Positions 1-12,494 of a stretch of DNA of 64,000 bases are shown here, in pieces. A program made the translations under genes and the position numbers. This DNA is from Clusia tigrina. Taxonomy: Eukaryota > Arthropoda > Insecta > Diptera > Clusiidae. The stretch covers positions 99,866,542-99,930,541 of the forward strand of contig OV050032.1 of assembly GCA_920105625.2 (NCBI GenBank), read 5' to 3'. The notes beneath the pieces are model-generated. The model was not told the origin of the DNA, ran no database searches, and worked only from the letters and a program-made list of their open reading frames with translations. Every line of letters starts with the position of its first letter. The stretch's first letter is position 1.

Positions 1-2308
1 GTATAGAATTTAGGGCCATTTGAAGTTTTATCAGTGTTTGATTTGGGACTCTAGGGTAGCATAGCTTTGAGCGATAGCTTAAATTGACAAGAGGCTCGAG
101 TACTTTATTGTTACAAAATTTCAAGGTTTTATGACGCTCCAGTAAAAAGTTACAAGCATTTGTATGTTGCAAACTTTGATATTTGTAGGACTTACCGTAT
201 AGAAGTTATGGCCATTTGAAGTTTTATCAGTGTTTTATTTGGGACTCAAGGGTAGCATAGGTCTGAGCGATGGCTTATATGGACAAGATGCTCGAGTATT
301 TTATTGTTACAAAATTTCAAGGTTTTATGACGCTCCAGTAAAAAGTTACAAGCATTTGAATGTTGCAAACTTTGATAGGTGTAGGACGTACCGTACAGAA
401 GTTAGGGGCGTTTGAAGTTTTCTCAGTGTTTGATTTGGGACTCAAGGGTAGCATAGCTTTGAGCGATGGCTTCAATTGACAAGAGGCTCGAGTACTTAAT
501 TGTTACAAAATTTCAAGGTTTAATGACGCTCCAGTAAAAAGATTCAAGCATTTGTATGTTGCAAACTTTGATAGGTGTAGGACGTACCGTATAGAATTTA
601 GGGCCATTTGAAGTTTTATCAGTGTTTGATTTGGGACTCCAGGGTAGCATAGCTTTGAGCGATAGCTTAAATTGACATGAGGCTCGAGTACTTTATTCTT
701 ACAAAATTTCAAGGTTTTATGACGCTCCAGTAAAAAGTTACAAGCATTTGTATGTTGCAAACTTTGATAGGTGTAGGACGTACCGTATAGAAGTTAGGGG
801 CGTTTGAAGTTTTATAAGTGTTTGATTTGGGACTCTAGGGTAGCATAGCTTTGAGCGATAGCTTAAATTGACAAGAGGCTCGAGTACTTTATTGTTACAA
901 AATTTCAAGGTTTTATGACGCTCCAGTAAAAAGTTACAAGCATTTGTATGTTGCCAACTTTGATAGGTGTAGGACGAACCGTATAGAAGTTATGGCCATT
1001 TGAAGTTTTATCAGTGTTTGATTTGGGACTCAAGGGTAGCATAGGTTTGAGCGATGGCTTATATGGACAAGATTCTCGAGTATTTTATTGTTACAAAATT
1101 TCAAGGTTTTATGACGCTCCAGTAAAAAGTTACAAGCATTTGAATGTTGCAAACTTTGATAGGTGTAGGACGTACCGTACAGAAGTTAGGGGCGTTTGAA
1201 GTTTTATCAGTGTTTGATTTGGGACTCAAGGGTAGCATAGCTTTGAGCGATGGCTTCAATTGACAAGAGGCTCGAGTACTTAATTGTTACAAAATTAAGA
1301 GGTTTTATGACGCTCCAGTAAAAAGATTCAAGCATTTGTATGTTGCAAACTTTGATAGGTGTAGGACGTACCGTATAGAATTTAGGGCCATTTGAAGTTT
1401 TATCAGTGTTTGATTTGGGACTCTAGGGTAGCATAGCTTTGAGCGATAGCTTAAATTGACAAGAGGCTCGAGTACTTTATTGTTACAAAATTTCAAGGTT
1501 TTATGACGCTCCAGTAAAAAGTTACAAGCATTTGTATGTTTCAAACTTTGATAGGTGTAGGACGTACCGTATAGAAGTTAGGGGCGTTTGAAGTTTTATC
1601 AGTGTTTGATTTGGGACTCTAGGGTAGCATAGTTTTGAGCGATAGCTTAAATTTACAAGAGGCTCGAGTACTTTATTGTTACAAAATTTCAAGGTTTTAT
1701 GACGCTCCAGTAAAAAGTTACAAGCATTTGTATGTTTCAAACTTTGATAGGTGTAGGACGTACCGTATAGAATTTAGGGCCATTTGAAATTTTATCAGTG
1801 TTTGATTTGGGACTCTAGGGTAGCATAGCTTTGAGCGATAGCTTAAATTGACATGAGGCTCGAGTACTTTATTGTTACAAAATTTCAAGGTTTTATGACG
1901 CTCCAGTAAAAAGATTCAAGCATTTGTATGTTGCAAACTTTGATAGGTGTAGGACGTACCGTATAGAATTTAGGGCCATTTGAAGTTTTATCAGTGTTTG
2001 ATTTGGGACTCTAGGGTAGCATAGCTTTGAGCGATAGCTTAAATTGACAAGAGGCTCGAGTACTTTATTGTTACAAAATTTCAAGGTTTTATGACGCTCC
2101 AGTAAAAAGTTACAAGCATTTGTATGTTTCAAACTTTGATAGGTGTAGGACGTACCGTATAGAAGTTAGGGGCGTTTGAAGTTTTATCAGTGTTTGATTT
2201 GGGACTCTAGGGTAGCATAGCTTTGAGCGATAGCTTAAATTGACAAGAGGCTCGAGTACTTTATTGTTACAAAATTTCAAGGTTTTATGACGCTCCAGTA
2301 AAAAGTTA

Positions 2309-2698
2309 CAAGCATTTCTTTGTTGCCAACTTTGATAGGTGTAGGACGTACCGTAAAGAAGTTAGGGCGTTTGAAGTTTTATCAGTGTTTGATTTGGGAC
2401 TCTAGGGTAGCATAGCTTTGAGCGATAGCTTAAATTGACAAGAGGCTCGAGTACTTTATTGTTACAAAATTTCAAGGTTTTATGACGCTCCAGTAAAAAG
2501 TTACAAGCATTTCTTTGTTGCCAACTTTGATAGGTGTAGGACGTACCGTAAAGAAGTTAGGGCGTTTGAAGTTTTATCAGTGTTTGATTTGGGACTCTAG
2601 GGTAGCATAGCTTTGAGCGATAGCTTAAATTGACAAGAGGCTCGAGTACTTTATTGTTAAAAAATTTCAAGGTTTTATGACGCTCCAGTAAAAAGTTA
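2309..2698 (+). repeat. Tandem pair of near-identical 195-bp monomers
   Basis: Starts at 2309 and 2504 are 195 bp apart. Both units carry the otherwise rare 'gcatttctttgttgcc' and the shortened 'gttagggcg'. The next start is at 2699, again 195 bp on. Sharing of private changes by neighbours indicates a recent single-monomer duplication. Confidence 0.85.
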
Positions 2699-2894
2699 CA
2701 AGCATTTGTATGTTGCCAACTTTGATAGGTGTAGGACGTACCGTATAGAATTTAGGGCCATTTGAAGTTTTATCAGTGTTTGATTTGGGACTCTAGGGTA
2801 GCATAGCTTTGAGCGATAGCTTAAATTGACAAGAGGCTCGAGTACTTTATTGTTACAAAATTTCAAGGTTTTATGACGCTCCAGTAAAAAGTTA

Positions 2895-4266
2895 CAAGCA
2901 TTTGTATGTTGCAAACTTTGATATTTGTAGGACTTACCGTATAGAAGTTAGGGGCGTTTGAAGTTTTATCAGTGCTTGATTTGGGACTCTAGGGTAGCAT
3001 AGCTTTGAGCGATAGCTTAAATTGACAAGAGGCTCGAGTACTTTATTGTTACAAAATTTCAAGGTTTTATGACGCTCCAGTAAAAAGTTACAAGCATTTG
3101 TATGTTGCCAACTTTGATAGGTGTAGGACGTACCGTATAGAAGTTATGGCCATTTGAAGTTTTATCAGTGTTTGATTTGGGACTCAAGGGTAGCATAGGT
3201 GTGAGCGATGGCTTATATGGACAAGATGCTCGAGTATTTTATTGTTACAAAATTTCAAGGTTTTATGACGCTCCAGTAAAAAGTTACAAGCATTTGAATG
3301 TTGCAAACTTTGATAGGTGTAGGACGTACCGTACAGAAGTTAGGGGCGTTTGAAGTTTTATCAGTGTTTGATTTGGGACTCAAGGGTAGCATAGCTTTGA
3401 GCGATGGCTTCAATTGACAAGAGGCTCGAGTACTTAATTGTTACAAAATTTCAAGGTTTAATGACGCTCCAGTAAAAAAATACAAGCATTTGTATGTTGC
3501 AAACTTTGATAGGTGTAGGACGTACCGTATAGAATTTAGGGCCATTTGAAGTTTTATCAGTGTTTGATTTGGGACTCTAGGGTAGCATAGCTTTGAGCGA
3601 TAGCTTAAATTGACATGAGGCTCGAGTACTTTATTGTTACAAAATTTCAAGGTTTTATGACGCTCCAGTAAAAAGATTCAAGCATTTGTATGTTGCAAAC
3701 TTTGATAGGTGTAGGACGTACCGTATAGAATTTAGGGCCATTTGAAGTTTTATCAGTGTTTGATTTGGGACTCTAGGGTAGCATAGCTTTGAGCGATAGC
3801 TTAAATTGACAAGAGGCTCGAGTACTTTATTGTTACAAAATTTCAAGGTTTTATGACGCTCCAGTAAAAAGTTACAAGCATTTGTATGTTGCCAACTTTG
3901 ATAGGTGTAGGACGTACCGTATAGAAGTTATGGCCATTTGAAGTTTTATCAGTGTTTGATTTGGGACCCAAGGGTAGCATAGGTTTGAGCGATGGCTTAT
4001 ATTGACAAGATGCTCGAGTATTTTATTGTTACAAAATTTCAAGGTTTTATGACGCTCCAGTAAAAAGTTACAAGCATTTGAATGTTGCAAACTTTGATAG
4101 GTGTAGGACGTACCGTATAGAAGTTAGGGCCAACTGAAGTTTTATCAGTGTTTGATTTGGGACTCAAGGGCAGCATAGCTTTGAGCGATGGCTTAAATTG
4201 ACAAGAGGCTCGGGCACTTTATTGTTACAAAATTTCAAGGTTTTATGACGCTCCAGTAAAAAGTTA
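2895..4266 (+). repeat. 7-mer HOR copy (1,372 bp)
   Basis: It starts with a unit marked by 'gatatttgtaggactt' (2920) and 'cagtgcttgat' (about 2973). The same markers return at 4292 and about 4345, so the shift is 1,372 bp = 7 x 196. A third occurrence of 'gatatttgtaggactt' at about 178 lies 2,742 bp upstream (14 monomers minus two single-base losses). Homology with the next copy runs to about 5,030. Confidence 0.8.
3875..4266 (+). repeat. Dimer related to the delta-epsilon pair of domain 7
   Basis: The first unit has 'gttatggcc', 'ggtttgagcgatggcttata' and 'gatgctcgagtatttt'. The second has 'ggccaactgaag' and 'gggcagcatag'. The same order recurs dozens of kilobases away in the 5-mer of domain 7 (for example 48,4xx-48,8xx), where 'aagatgctc' has become 'aacatgctc'. 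This pair looks like a nearer relative of the domain 7 pair than its neighbours are. Confidence 0.75.
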
Positions 4267-5030
4267 CAAGCATTTGTATGTTGCAAACTTTGATATTTGT
4301 AGGACTTACCGTATAGAAGTTAGGGGCGTTTGAAGTTTTATCAGTGCTTGATTTGGGACTCTAGGGTAGCATAGCTTTGAGCGATAGCTTAAATTGACAA
4401 GAGGCTCGAGTACTTTATTGTTACAAAATTTCAAGGTTTTGTGACGCTCCAGTAAAAAGTTACAAGCATTTGTATGTTGCCAAGTTTGATAGGTGTAGGA
4501 CGTACCGTATAGAAGTTATGGCCATTTGAAGTTTTATCAGTGTTTGATTTGGGACTCAAGGGTAGCATAGGTTTGAGCGATGGCTTATATGGACAAGATG
4601 CTCGAGTATTTTATTGTTACAAAATTTCAAGGTTTTATGACGCTCCAGTAAAAAGTTACAAGCATTTGAATGTTGCAAACTTTGATAGGTGTAGGACGTA
4701 CCGTACAGAAGTTAGGGGCGTTTGAAGTTTTATCAGTGTTTGATTTGGGACTCAAGGATAGCATAGCTTTGAGCGATGGCTTCAATTGACAAGAGGCTCG
4801 AGTACTTAATTGTTACAAAATTTCAAGGTTTAATGACGCTCCAGTAAAAAGATTCAAGCATTTGTATGTTGCAAACTTTGATAGGTGTAGGACGTACCGT
4901 ATAGAATTTAGGGCCATTTGAAGTTTTATCAGTGTTTGATTTGGGACTCTAGGGTAGCATAGCTTTGAGCGATAGCTTAAATTGACATGAGGCTCGAGTA
5001 CTTTATTGTTACAAAATTTCAAGGTTTTAT
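4267..5030 (+). repeat. Partial second 7-mer copy, running into the 11-mer
   Basis: It repeats 2895-3658 at a shift of 1,372 bp, including the 'cttatatgg' unit and the following unit with 'ggtttaatgacgctcc'. Homology stops around 5,030, where this copy has 'agttacaagc' and the upstream one 'agattcaagc'. It overlaps the first 11-mer unit (from 4659), so the 11-mer was probably assembled from this kind of material. Confidence 0.7.
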
Positions 5031-6812
5031 GACGCTCCAGTAAAAAGTTACAAGCATTTGTATGTTGCAAACTTTGATAGGTGTAGGACGTACCGTATAG
5101 AAGTTAGGGGCGTTTGAAGTTTTATCAGTGTTTGATTTGGGACTCTAGGGTAGCATAGCTTTGAGCGATAGCTTAAATTGACAAGAGGCTCGAGTACTTT
5201 ATTGTTACAAAATTTCAAGGTTTTATGACGCTCCAGTAAAAAGTTACAAGCATTTGTTTGTTGCCAACTTTGATAGGTGTAGGACGTACCGTAAAGAAGT
5301 TAGGGCGTTTGAAGTTTTATCAGTGTTTGATTTGGGACTCTAGGGTAGCATAGCTTTGAGCGATAACTTAAATTGACAAGAAGCTCGGGTACTTTATTGT
5401 TACAAAATTTCAAGGTTTTATGACGCTCCAGTAAAAAGTTACAAGCATTTGTATGGTGCAAACTTTGATAGGTGTAGGACGTACCGTATAGAAGTTAGGG
5501 CCATTTGTAGTTTTATCAGTGTTTGATTTGGGACTCTAGGAAGCATAGTTTTGAGCGATGGCATAAATTGACAAGAGGCTCGAGTACTTTATTGTTACAA
5601 AATTTCAAGGATTTATGACGCTCCAGTAAAAAGTTACAAGCATTTGTATGTTGCAAACTTTGATAGGTGTAGGACGTACCTTAAAGAAGTTAGGGGCGTT
5701 TGAAGTTTTATCAGTGTTTGATTTGGGACTCAAGGGTAGCATAGTTTTGAGCGATGGCATAAATTGACAAGAGGCTCGAGTACTTTATTGTTACAAAATT
5801 TCAAGGTTTTATGACGCTCCAGTAAAAAGTTACAAGCATTTGAATGTTGCAAACTTTGATAGGTGTAGGACGTACCTTAAAGAAGTTAGGGGCGTTTGAA
5901 GTTTTATCAGTGTTTGATTTGGGACTCAAGTGTAGCATAGCTTTGAGCGATAACTTAAATTGACAAGAGGCTCGGGTATTTTATTGTTACAAAATTTCAA
6001 AGTTTTATGACGCTCCAGTAAAAAGTTACAAGCATTTGTATGTTGCAAACTTTGATAGGTGTAGGACGTACCGTATAGAAGTTAGGGCCATTTCAAGTTT
6101 TATCAGTGTTTGATTTGGGACTCTAGGGTACCATAGTTTTGAGCGATGGCTTAAATTGACAAGAGGCTCGAGTACTTTATTGTTACAAAATTTCAAGGTT
6201 TTATGACGCTCCAGTAAAAAGTTACAAGCATTTGTATGTTACAAACTTTGATAGGTGTAGGACGTACCGTAAAGAAGTTAGGGGCGTTTGAAGTTTTATC
6301 AGTGTTTCATTTGGGACTCAAGCGTAGCATAGCTTTGAGCGATAACTTAAATTGACAAGAGGCTCGAGTACTTTATTGTTACAAAATTTCAAGGTTTTAT
6401 GACGCTCCAGTAAAAAGTTACAAGCATTTGTATGTTGCAAATTTTGATAGGTGTAGGACGTACCGTAAAGAAGTTAGGGGCGTTTGAAGTTTTATCAGTG
6501 TTTGATTTGGGACTCAAGGGTAGCATAGCTTTGAGCGATGGCTTAAATTGACAAGAGGCTCGAGTACTTTATTGTTACCAAATTTCAAGGTTTTATGACG
6601 CTCTAGTAAAAAGTTACAAGCATTTGTATGTTGCAAACTTTGATAGGTGTAGGACGTACCGTATAGAAGTTAGGGGCGTTTGAAGTTTTATCAGTATTTG
6701 ATTTGGGAGTCAAGGGTAGCATAGCTTTGAGCGATGGCTTAAATTGACAAGAGGCTCGAGTACTTTATTGTTACAAAATTTCAAAGTTTTATGACGCTCC
6801 AGTAAAAAGTTA
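4659..6812 (+). repeat. 11-mer HOR, copy 1 (2,154 bp)
   Basis: Eleven monomers, two of them one base short ('gttagggcg' and 'ctctaggaagc'), which accounts for 2,154 instead of 2,156 bp. Private markers repeat at exactly +2,154: 'gacaagaagctcggg' (about 5378), 'ctctaggaagc' (5534 and 7688), 'gtgtttcatttggg' (tttcat at 6305 and 8459) and 'attgttaccaaat' (6571 and 8725). Confidence 0.9.
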
Positions 6813-8966
6813 CAAGCATTTGAATGTTGCAAACTTTGATAGGTGAAGGACGTACCGTACAGAAGTTAGGGGCGTTTGAAGTTTTATCAGTGTTTGATTT
6901 GGGACTCAAGGGTAGCATAGCTTTGAGCGATGGCTTCAATTGACAAGAGGCTCGAGTACTTAATTGTTACAAAATTTCAAGGTTTTATGACGCTCCAGTA
7001 AAAAGATTCAAGCATTTGTATGTTGCAAACTTTGATAGGTGTAGGACGTACCGTATAGAACTTAGGGCCATTTGAAGTTTTATCAGTGTTTGATTTGGGA
7101 CTCTAGGGTAGCATAGCTTTGAGCGATAGCTTAAATTGACATGAGGCTCGAGTACTTTATTGTTACAAAATTTCAAGGTTTTATGACACTCCAGTAAAAA
7201 GTTACAAGCATTTGTATGTTGCAAACTTTGATAGGTGTAGGACGTACCGTATAGAAGTTAGGGGCGTTTGAAGTTTTATCAGTGTTTGATTTGGGACTCT
7301 AGGGTAGCATAGCTTTGAGCGATAGCTTAAATTGACAAGAGGCTCGAGTACTTTATTGTTACAAAATTTCAAGGTTTTATGACGCTCCAGTAAAAAGTTA
7401 CAAGCATTTGTTTGTTGCCAACTTTGATAGGTGTAGGACGTACCGTAAAGAAGTTAGGGCGTTTGAAGTTTTATCAGTGTTTGATTTGGGACTCTAGGGT
7501 AGCATAGCTTTGAGCGATAACTTAAATTGACAAGAAGCTCGGGTACTTTATTGTTACAAAATTTCAAGGTTTTATGACGCTCCAGTAAAAAGTTACAAGC
7601 ATTTGTTTGGTGCAAACTTTGATAGGTGTAGGACGTACCGTATAGAAGTTAGGGCCATTTGAAGTTTTATCAGTGTTTGATTTGGGACTCTAGGAAGCAT
7701 AGTTTTGAGCGATGGCATAAATTGACAAGAGGCTCGAGTACTTTATTGTTACAAAATTTCAAGGTTTTATGACGCTCCAGTAAAAAGTTACAAGCATTTG
7801 TATGTTGCAAACTTTGATAGGTGTAGGACGTACCTTAAAGAAGTTAGGGGCGTTTGAAGTTTTATCAGTGTTTGATTTGGGACTCAAGGGTAGCTTAGTT
7901 TTGAGCGATGGCATAAATTGACAAGAGGCTCGAGTACTTTATTGTTACAAAATTTCAAGGTTTTATGACGCTCCAGTAAAAAGTTACAAGCATTTGTATG
8001 TTGCAAACTTTGATAGGTGTAGGACGTACCTTAAAGAAGTTAGGGGCGTTTGAAGTTTTATCAGTGTTTGATTTGGGACTCAAGCGTAGCATAGCTTTGA
8101 GCGATAACTTAAATTGACAAGAGGCTCGGATATTTTATTGTTACAAAATTTCAAGGTTTTATGACGCTCCAGTAAAAAGTTACAAGCATTTGTATGTTGC
8201 AAACTTTGATAGGTGTAGGACGTACCGTATAGAAGTTAGGGCCATTTGAAGTTTTATCAGTGTTTGATTTGGGAATCTAGGGTAGCATAGTTTTGAGCGA
8301 TGGCTTAAATTGACAAGAAGCTCGAGTACTTTATTGTTACAAAATTTCAAGGTTTTATGACGCTCCAGTAAAAAGTTACAAGCATTTGTATGTTACAAAC
8401 TTTGATAGGTGTAGGACGTACCGTAAAGAAGTTAGGGGCGTTTGAAGTTTTATCAGTGTTTCATTTGGGACTCAAGCGTAGCATAGCTTTGAGCGATAAC
8501 TTAAATTGACAAGAGGCTCGAGTACTTTATTGTTACAAAATTTCAAGGTTTTATGACGCTCCAGTAAAAAGTTACAAGCATTTGTATGTTGCAAACTTTG
8601 ATAGGTGTAGGACGTACCGTAAAGAAGTTAGGGGCATTTGAAGTTTTATCAGTGTTTGATTTGGGACTCAAGGGTAGCATAGCTTTGAGCGATGGCTTAA
8701 ATTGACAAGAGGCTCGAGTACTTTATTGTTACCAAATTTCAAGGTTTTATGACGCTCCAGTAAAAAGTTACAAGCATTTGTATGTTGCAAACTTTGATAG
8801 GTGTAGGACGTACCGTATAGAAGTTAGGGGCGTTTGAAATTTTATCAGTGTTTGATTTGGGACTCAAGGGTAGCATAGCTTTGAGCGATGGCTTAAATTG
8901 ACAAGAGGCTCGAGTACTTTATTGTTACAAAATTTCAAAGTTTTATGACGCTCCAGTAAAAAGTTA
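6813..8966 (+). repeat. 11-mer HOR, copy 2 (2,154 bp)
   Basis: Tandem to copy 1 and in the same monomer order. It begins with the unit carrying 'ccgtacagaag' and 'ggcttcaattg', and ends before the 'ataaaagttagagcc' unit at 8967. Only scattered single-base differences from copy 1 were seen, for example 'gtttggtgc' (7607) where copy 1 has 'gtatggtgc'. Confidence 0.9.
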
Positions 8967-9750
8967 CAAGCATTTGTATGTTGCAAACTTTGATAGGTGT
9001 AGGACGTACCGTATAAAAGTTAGAGCCATTTGAAGTTTTATCAGTGTTTGATTTGGGACTCTAGGGTAGCATAGCTTTGAGCGATGGCTTAAATTGACAA
9101 GAGGCTCGAGTACTTAATTGTTAAAAAATTTCAAGGTTTTATGACGCTCCAGTAAAAAGATTCAAGCATTTGTATGTTGCAAACTTTGATAGGTGTAGGA
9201 CGTACCGTATAGAAGTTAGGGGCGTTTGAAGTTTTATCAGTGTTTCATTTGGGACTCAAGCGTAGCATAGCTTTGAGCGGTAACTTAAATTGACAAGAGG
9301 CTCGAGTACTTTATTGTTACAAAATTTCAAGGTTTTATGACGCTCCAGTAAAAAGTTACAAGCATTTGTATGTTGCAAACTTTGATAGGTGTAGGACGTA
9401 CCGCATATAATTTAGGGCCATTTGAAGTTTTATCAGTGTTTGATTTGGGACTCTAGGGTAGCATAGCTTTGAGCGATAGCTTAAATTGACAAGAGGCTCG
9501 AGTACTTTATTGTTACAAAATTTCAAGGTTTTATGACGCTCCAGTAAAAAGTTACAAGCATTTGTATGTTGCCAACTTTGATAGGTGCAGGACGTACCGT
9601 ATAGAAGTTATGGCCATTTGAAGTTTTATCAGTGTTTGATTTGGGACTCAAGGGTAGCATATGTTTGAGCGATGGCTTATATGGACAAGATGCTCGAGTA
9701 TTTTATTGTTACAAAATTTCAAGGTTTTATGACGCTCCAGTAAAAAGTTA
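8967..9750 (+). repeat. Four-monomer linker between 11-mer copies
   Basis: Four units lie between copy 2 and the shortened copy 3. The first has 'ataaaagttagagcc'; the third has 'gcatataattta'. The same two features recur after copy 3, at about 11,170 and 11,365 ('gtatataattta'), so linker and flank are themselves related. Confidence 0.75.
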
Positions 9751-11122
9751 CAAGCATTTGAATGTTGCAAACTTTGATAGGTGTAGGACGTACCGTACAG
9801 AAGTTAGGGGCGTTTGAAGTTTTATCAGTGTTTGATTTGGGACTCAAGGGTAGCATAGCTTTGAGCGATGGCTTCAATTGACAAGAGGCTCGAGTACTTA
9901 ATTGCTACAAAATTTCAAGGTTTTATGACGCTCCAGTAAAAAGATTCAAGCATTTGTATGTTGCAAACTTTGATAGGTGTAGGACGTACCGTATAGAATT
10001 TAGGGCCATTTGAAGTTTTATCAGTGTTTGATTTGGGACTCTAGGGTAGCATAGCTTTGAGCGATAGCTTAAATTGACAAGAGGCTCGAGTACTTTATTG
10101 TTACAAAATTTCAAGGTTTTATGACGCTCCAGTAAAAAGTTACAAGCATTTGTATGTTGCAAACTTTGATAGGTGTAGGACGTACCTTAAAGAAGTTAGG
10201 GGCGTTTGAAGTTTTATCAGTGTTTGATTTGGGACTCAAGGGTAGCATAGCTTTGAGCGATAGCTTAAATTGACAAGAGGCTCGGGTATTTTATTGTTAC
10301 AAAATTTCAAGGTTTTATGACGCTCCAGTAAAAAGTTACAAGCATTTGTATGTTGCAAACTTTGATAGGTGTAGGACGTACCGTATAGAAGTTAGGACCA
10401 TTTGAAGTTTTATCAGTGTTTGATTTGGGACTCTAGTGTAGCATAGTTTTGAGCGATGGCTTAAATTGACAAGAGGCTCGAGTACTTTATTGTTACAAAA
10501 TTTCAAGGTTTTATGACGCTCCAGTAAAAAGTTACAAGCATTTGTATGTTACAAACTTTGATAGGTGTAGGACGTACCGTAAAGAAGTTAGGGGCGTTTG
10601 AAGTTTTATCAGTGTTTCATTTGGGACTCAAGCGTAGCATAGCTTTGAGCGATAACTTAAATTGACAAGAGGCTCGAGTACTATATTGTTACAAAATTTC
10701 AAGGTTTTATGACGCTACAGTAAAAAGTTACAAGCATTTGTATGTTGCAAACTTTGATAGGTGTAGGACGTACCGTAAAGAAGTTAGGGGCGTTTAAAGT
10801 TTTATCAGTGTTTGAATTGGGACTCAAGGGTAGCATAGCTTTGAGCGATGGCTTAAATTGACAAGAGGCTCGAGTACTTTATTGTTACCAAATTTCAAGG
10901 TTTTATGACGCTCCAGTAAAAAGTTACAAGCATTTGTATATTGCAAACTTTGATAGGTGTAGGACGTACCGTATAGAAGTTAGGGGCGTTTGAAGTTTTA
11001 TCAGTGTTTGATTTGGGACTCAAGGGTAGCATAGCTTTGAGCGATGGCTTAAATTGACAAGAGGCTCGAGTACTTTATTGTTACAAAATTTCAAAGTTTT
11101 ATGACGCTCCAGCAAAAAGTTA
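9751..11122 (+). repeat. 11-mer HOR, copy 3, shortened to seven monomers
   Basis: It starts with the same 'ccgtacagaag' unit as copies 1 and 2 and ends with the same 'gtttcatttggg' (tttcat at 10615) and 'attgttaccaaat' (10881) units. Four monomers from the middle are missing: the step from the first unit to the 'gttacaaac' unit is 784 bp here against 1,566 bp in copy 2. The unit at 10143 combines 'ccttaaagaag' with a 'ctcgggtatttt' end, as expected of a fusion monomer at a deletion made by in-register exchange. Confidence 0.8.
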
Positions 11123-12494
11123 CAAGCATTTGTATGTTGCAAAATTTGATAGGTGTAGGACGTACCGTATAAAAGTTAGAGCCATTTGAAGTTTTAGCAG
11201 TGTTTGATTTGGGACTCTAGGGTAGCATAGCTTTGAGCGATGGCTTAAATTGACAAGAGGCTCGGGTACTTAATTGTTACAAAATTTCAAGGTTTTATGA
11301 CGCTCCAGTAAAAAGATTCAAGCATTTTTATGTTGCAAACTTTGATAGGTGTAGGACGTACCGTATATAATTTAGGGCCATTTGAAGTTTTATCAGTGTT
11401 TGATTTGGGACTCTAGGGTAGCATAGCTTTGAGCGATGGCTTAAATTGACAAGAGGCTCGGGTACTTAATTGTTACAAAATTTTAAGGTTTTATGACGCT
11501 CCAGTAAAAAGTTACAAGCATTTGTATGTAGCAAACTTTGATAGGTGTAGGACGTACATTATAGAAATTAGGGCCATTTGAAGTTTTATCAGTGTTTGAT
11601 TTGGGACTCTAGGGTAGCATAGTTTTGAGCGATGGCTTAAATTGACAAGAGGCTCGAGTACTTTATTGTTACAAAATTTCAAGGTTTTATGACGCTCCAG
11701 TAAAAAGTTACAAGCATTTGTATGTTGCAAACTTTGATAGGTGTAGGACGTACCGTAAAGAAGTTAGGGGCGTTTGAAGTTTTATCAGTGTTTGATTTGG
11801 GACTCCAGCGTAGCGTAGCTTTGAGCGATAACTTAAATTGACAAGAGGCTCGGGTACTTTATTGTTACAAAATTTCAAGGTTTTATAACGCTCCAGTAAA
11901 AAGTTAGAAGCATTTGTATGTTGCAAACTTTGATAGGTGTAGGACGTACCGTATAGAAGTTAGGGCCATTTGAAGTTTTATCAGTGTTTGATTTGGGACT
12001 CTAGGGAAGCATAGTTTTGAGCGATGGCTTAAATTTACAAGAGGCTCGAGTACTTTATTGTTACAAAATTTCAAGGTTTTATGACGCTCCAGTAAAAAGT
12101 TACAAGCATTTGTATGTTGCAAACTTTGATAGGTGTAGGACGTACCGTATAGAAGTTAGGGGCGTTTGAAGTCTTATCAGTGTTTGATTTGGGACTCTAG
12201 GGTAGCATAGCTTTGAGCGATGGCTTAAATTGACAAGAGGCTCGGGTACTTCATTGTTACAAAATTTCAAGGTTTTATGACGCTCCATTAAAAAGTTACA
12301 AGCATTTGTATGTTGCCAACTTTGATAGGTGTAGGACGTACCGTAAAGAAGTTAGGGGCGTGTGAAGTTTTATCAGTGTTTGATTTGGGACTCAAGGGTA
12401 GCATAGACTTGAGCGATAGCTTAAATTGACAAGAGGCTCGAGATCTTTATTGTTACAAAATTTCAATGTTTTATGGCGCTCCAGTAAAAAGTTA
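11123..12494 (+). repeat. Domain 3a: transitional monomers
   Basis: Seven monomers where the variant set changes. Types typical of domains 4-7 first appear here: 'ctccagcgtagcgtag' (about 11,802), 'aagtcttatcag' with 'gtacttcattg' (about 12,170-12,255), and the first BglII-type 'ctcgagatct' (AGATCT at 12,441). The block at about 11,930-12,490 resembles 28,300-28,860 and 36,820-37,380 in type and order. No gene is present. Confidence 0.75.

Larger units (their letters stand above)
1..4658 (+). repeat. Domain 1: loosely ordered monomers
   Basis: About 24 monomers without a clean HOR. Two linked marker units recur: one with 'ggcttatatgg' plus 'gatgctcgagtatttt' (around 230-415, 1014-1199, 3168-3353 and 4540-4725, and again at 9632-9817), followed each time by one with 'ggcttcaattg' and 'gtacttaattg'. 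The first two pairs are 784 bp apart (four monomers). The BglII-type change 'ctcgagatct', common from 12.4 kb onward, is absent here. No gene or unique sequence is present. Confidence 0.85.
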
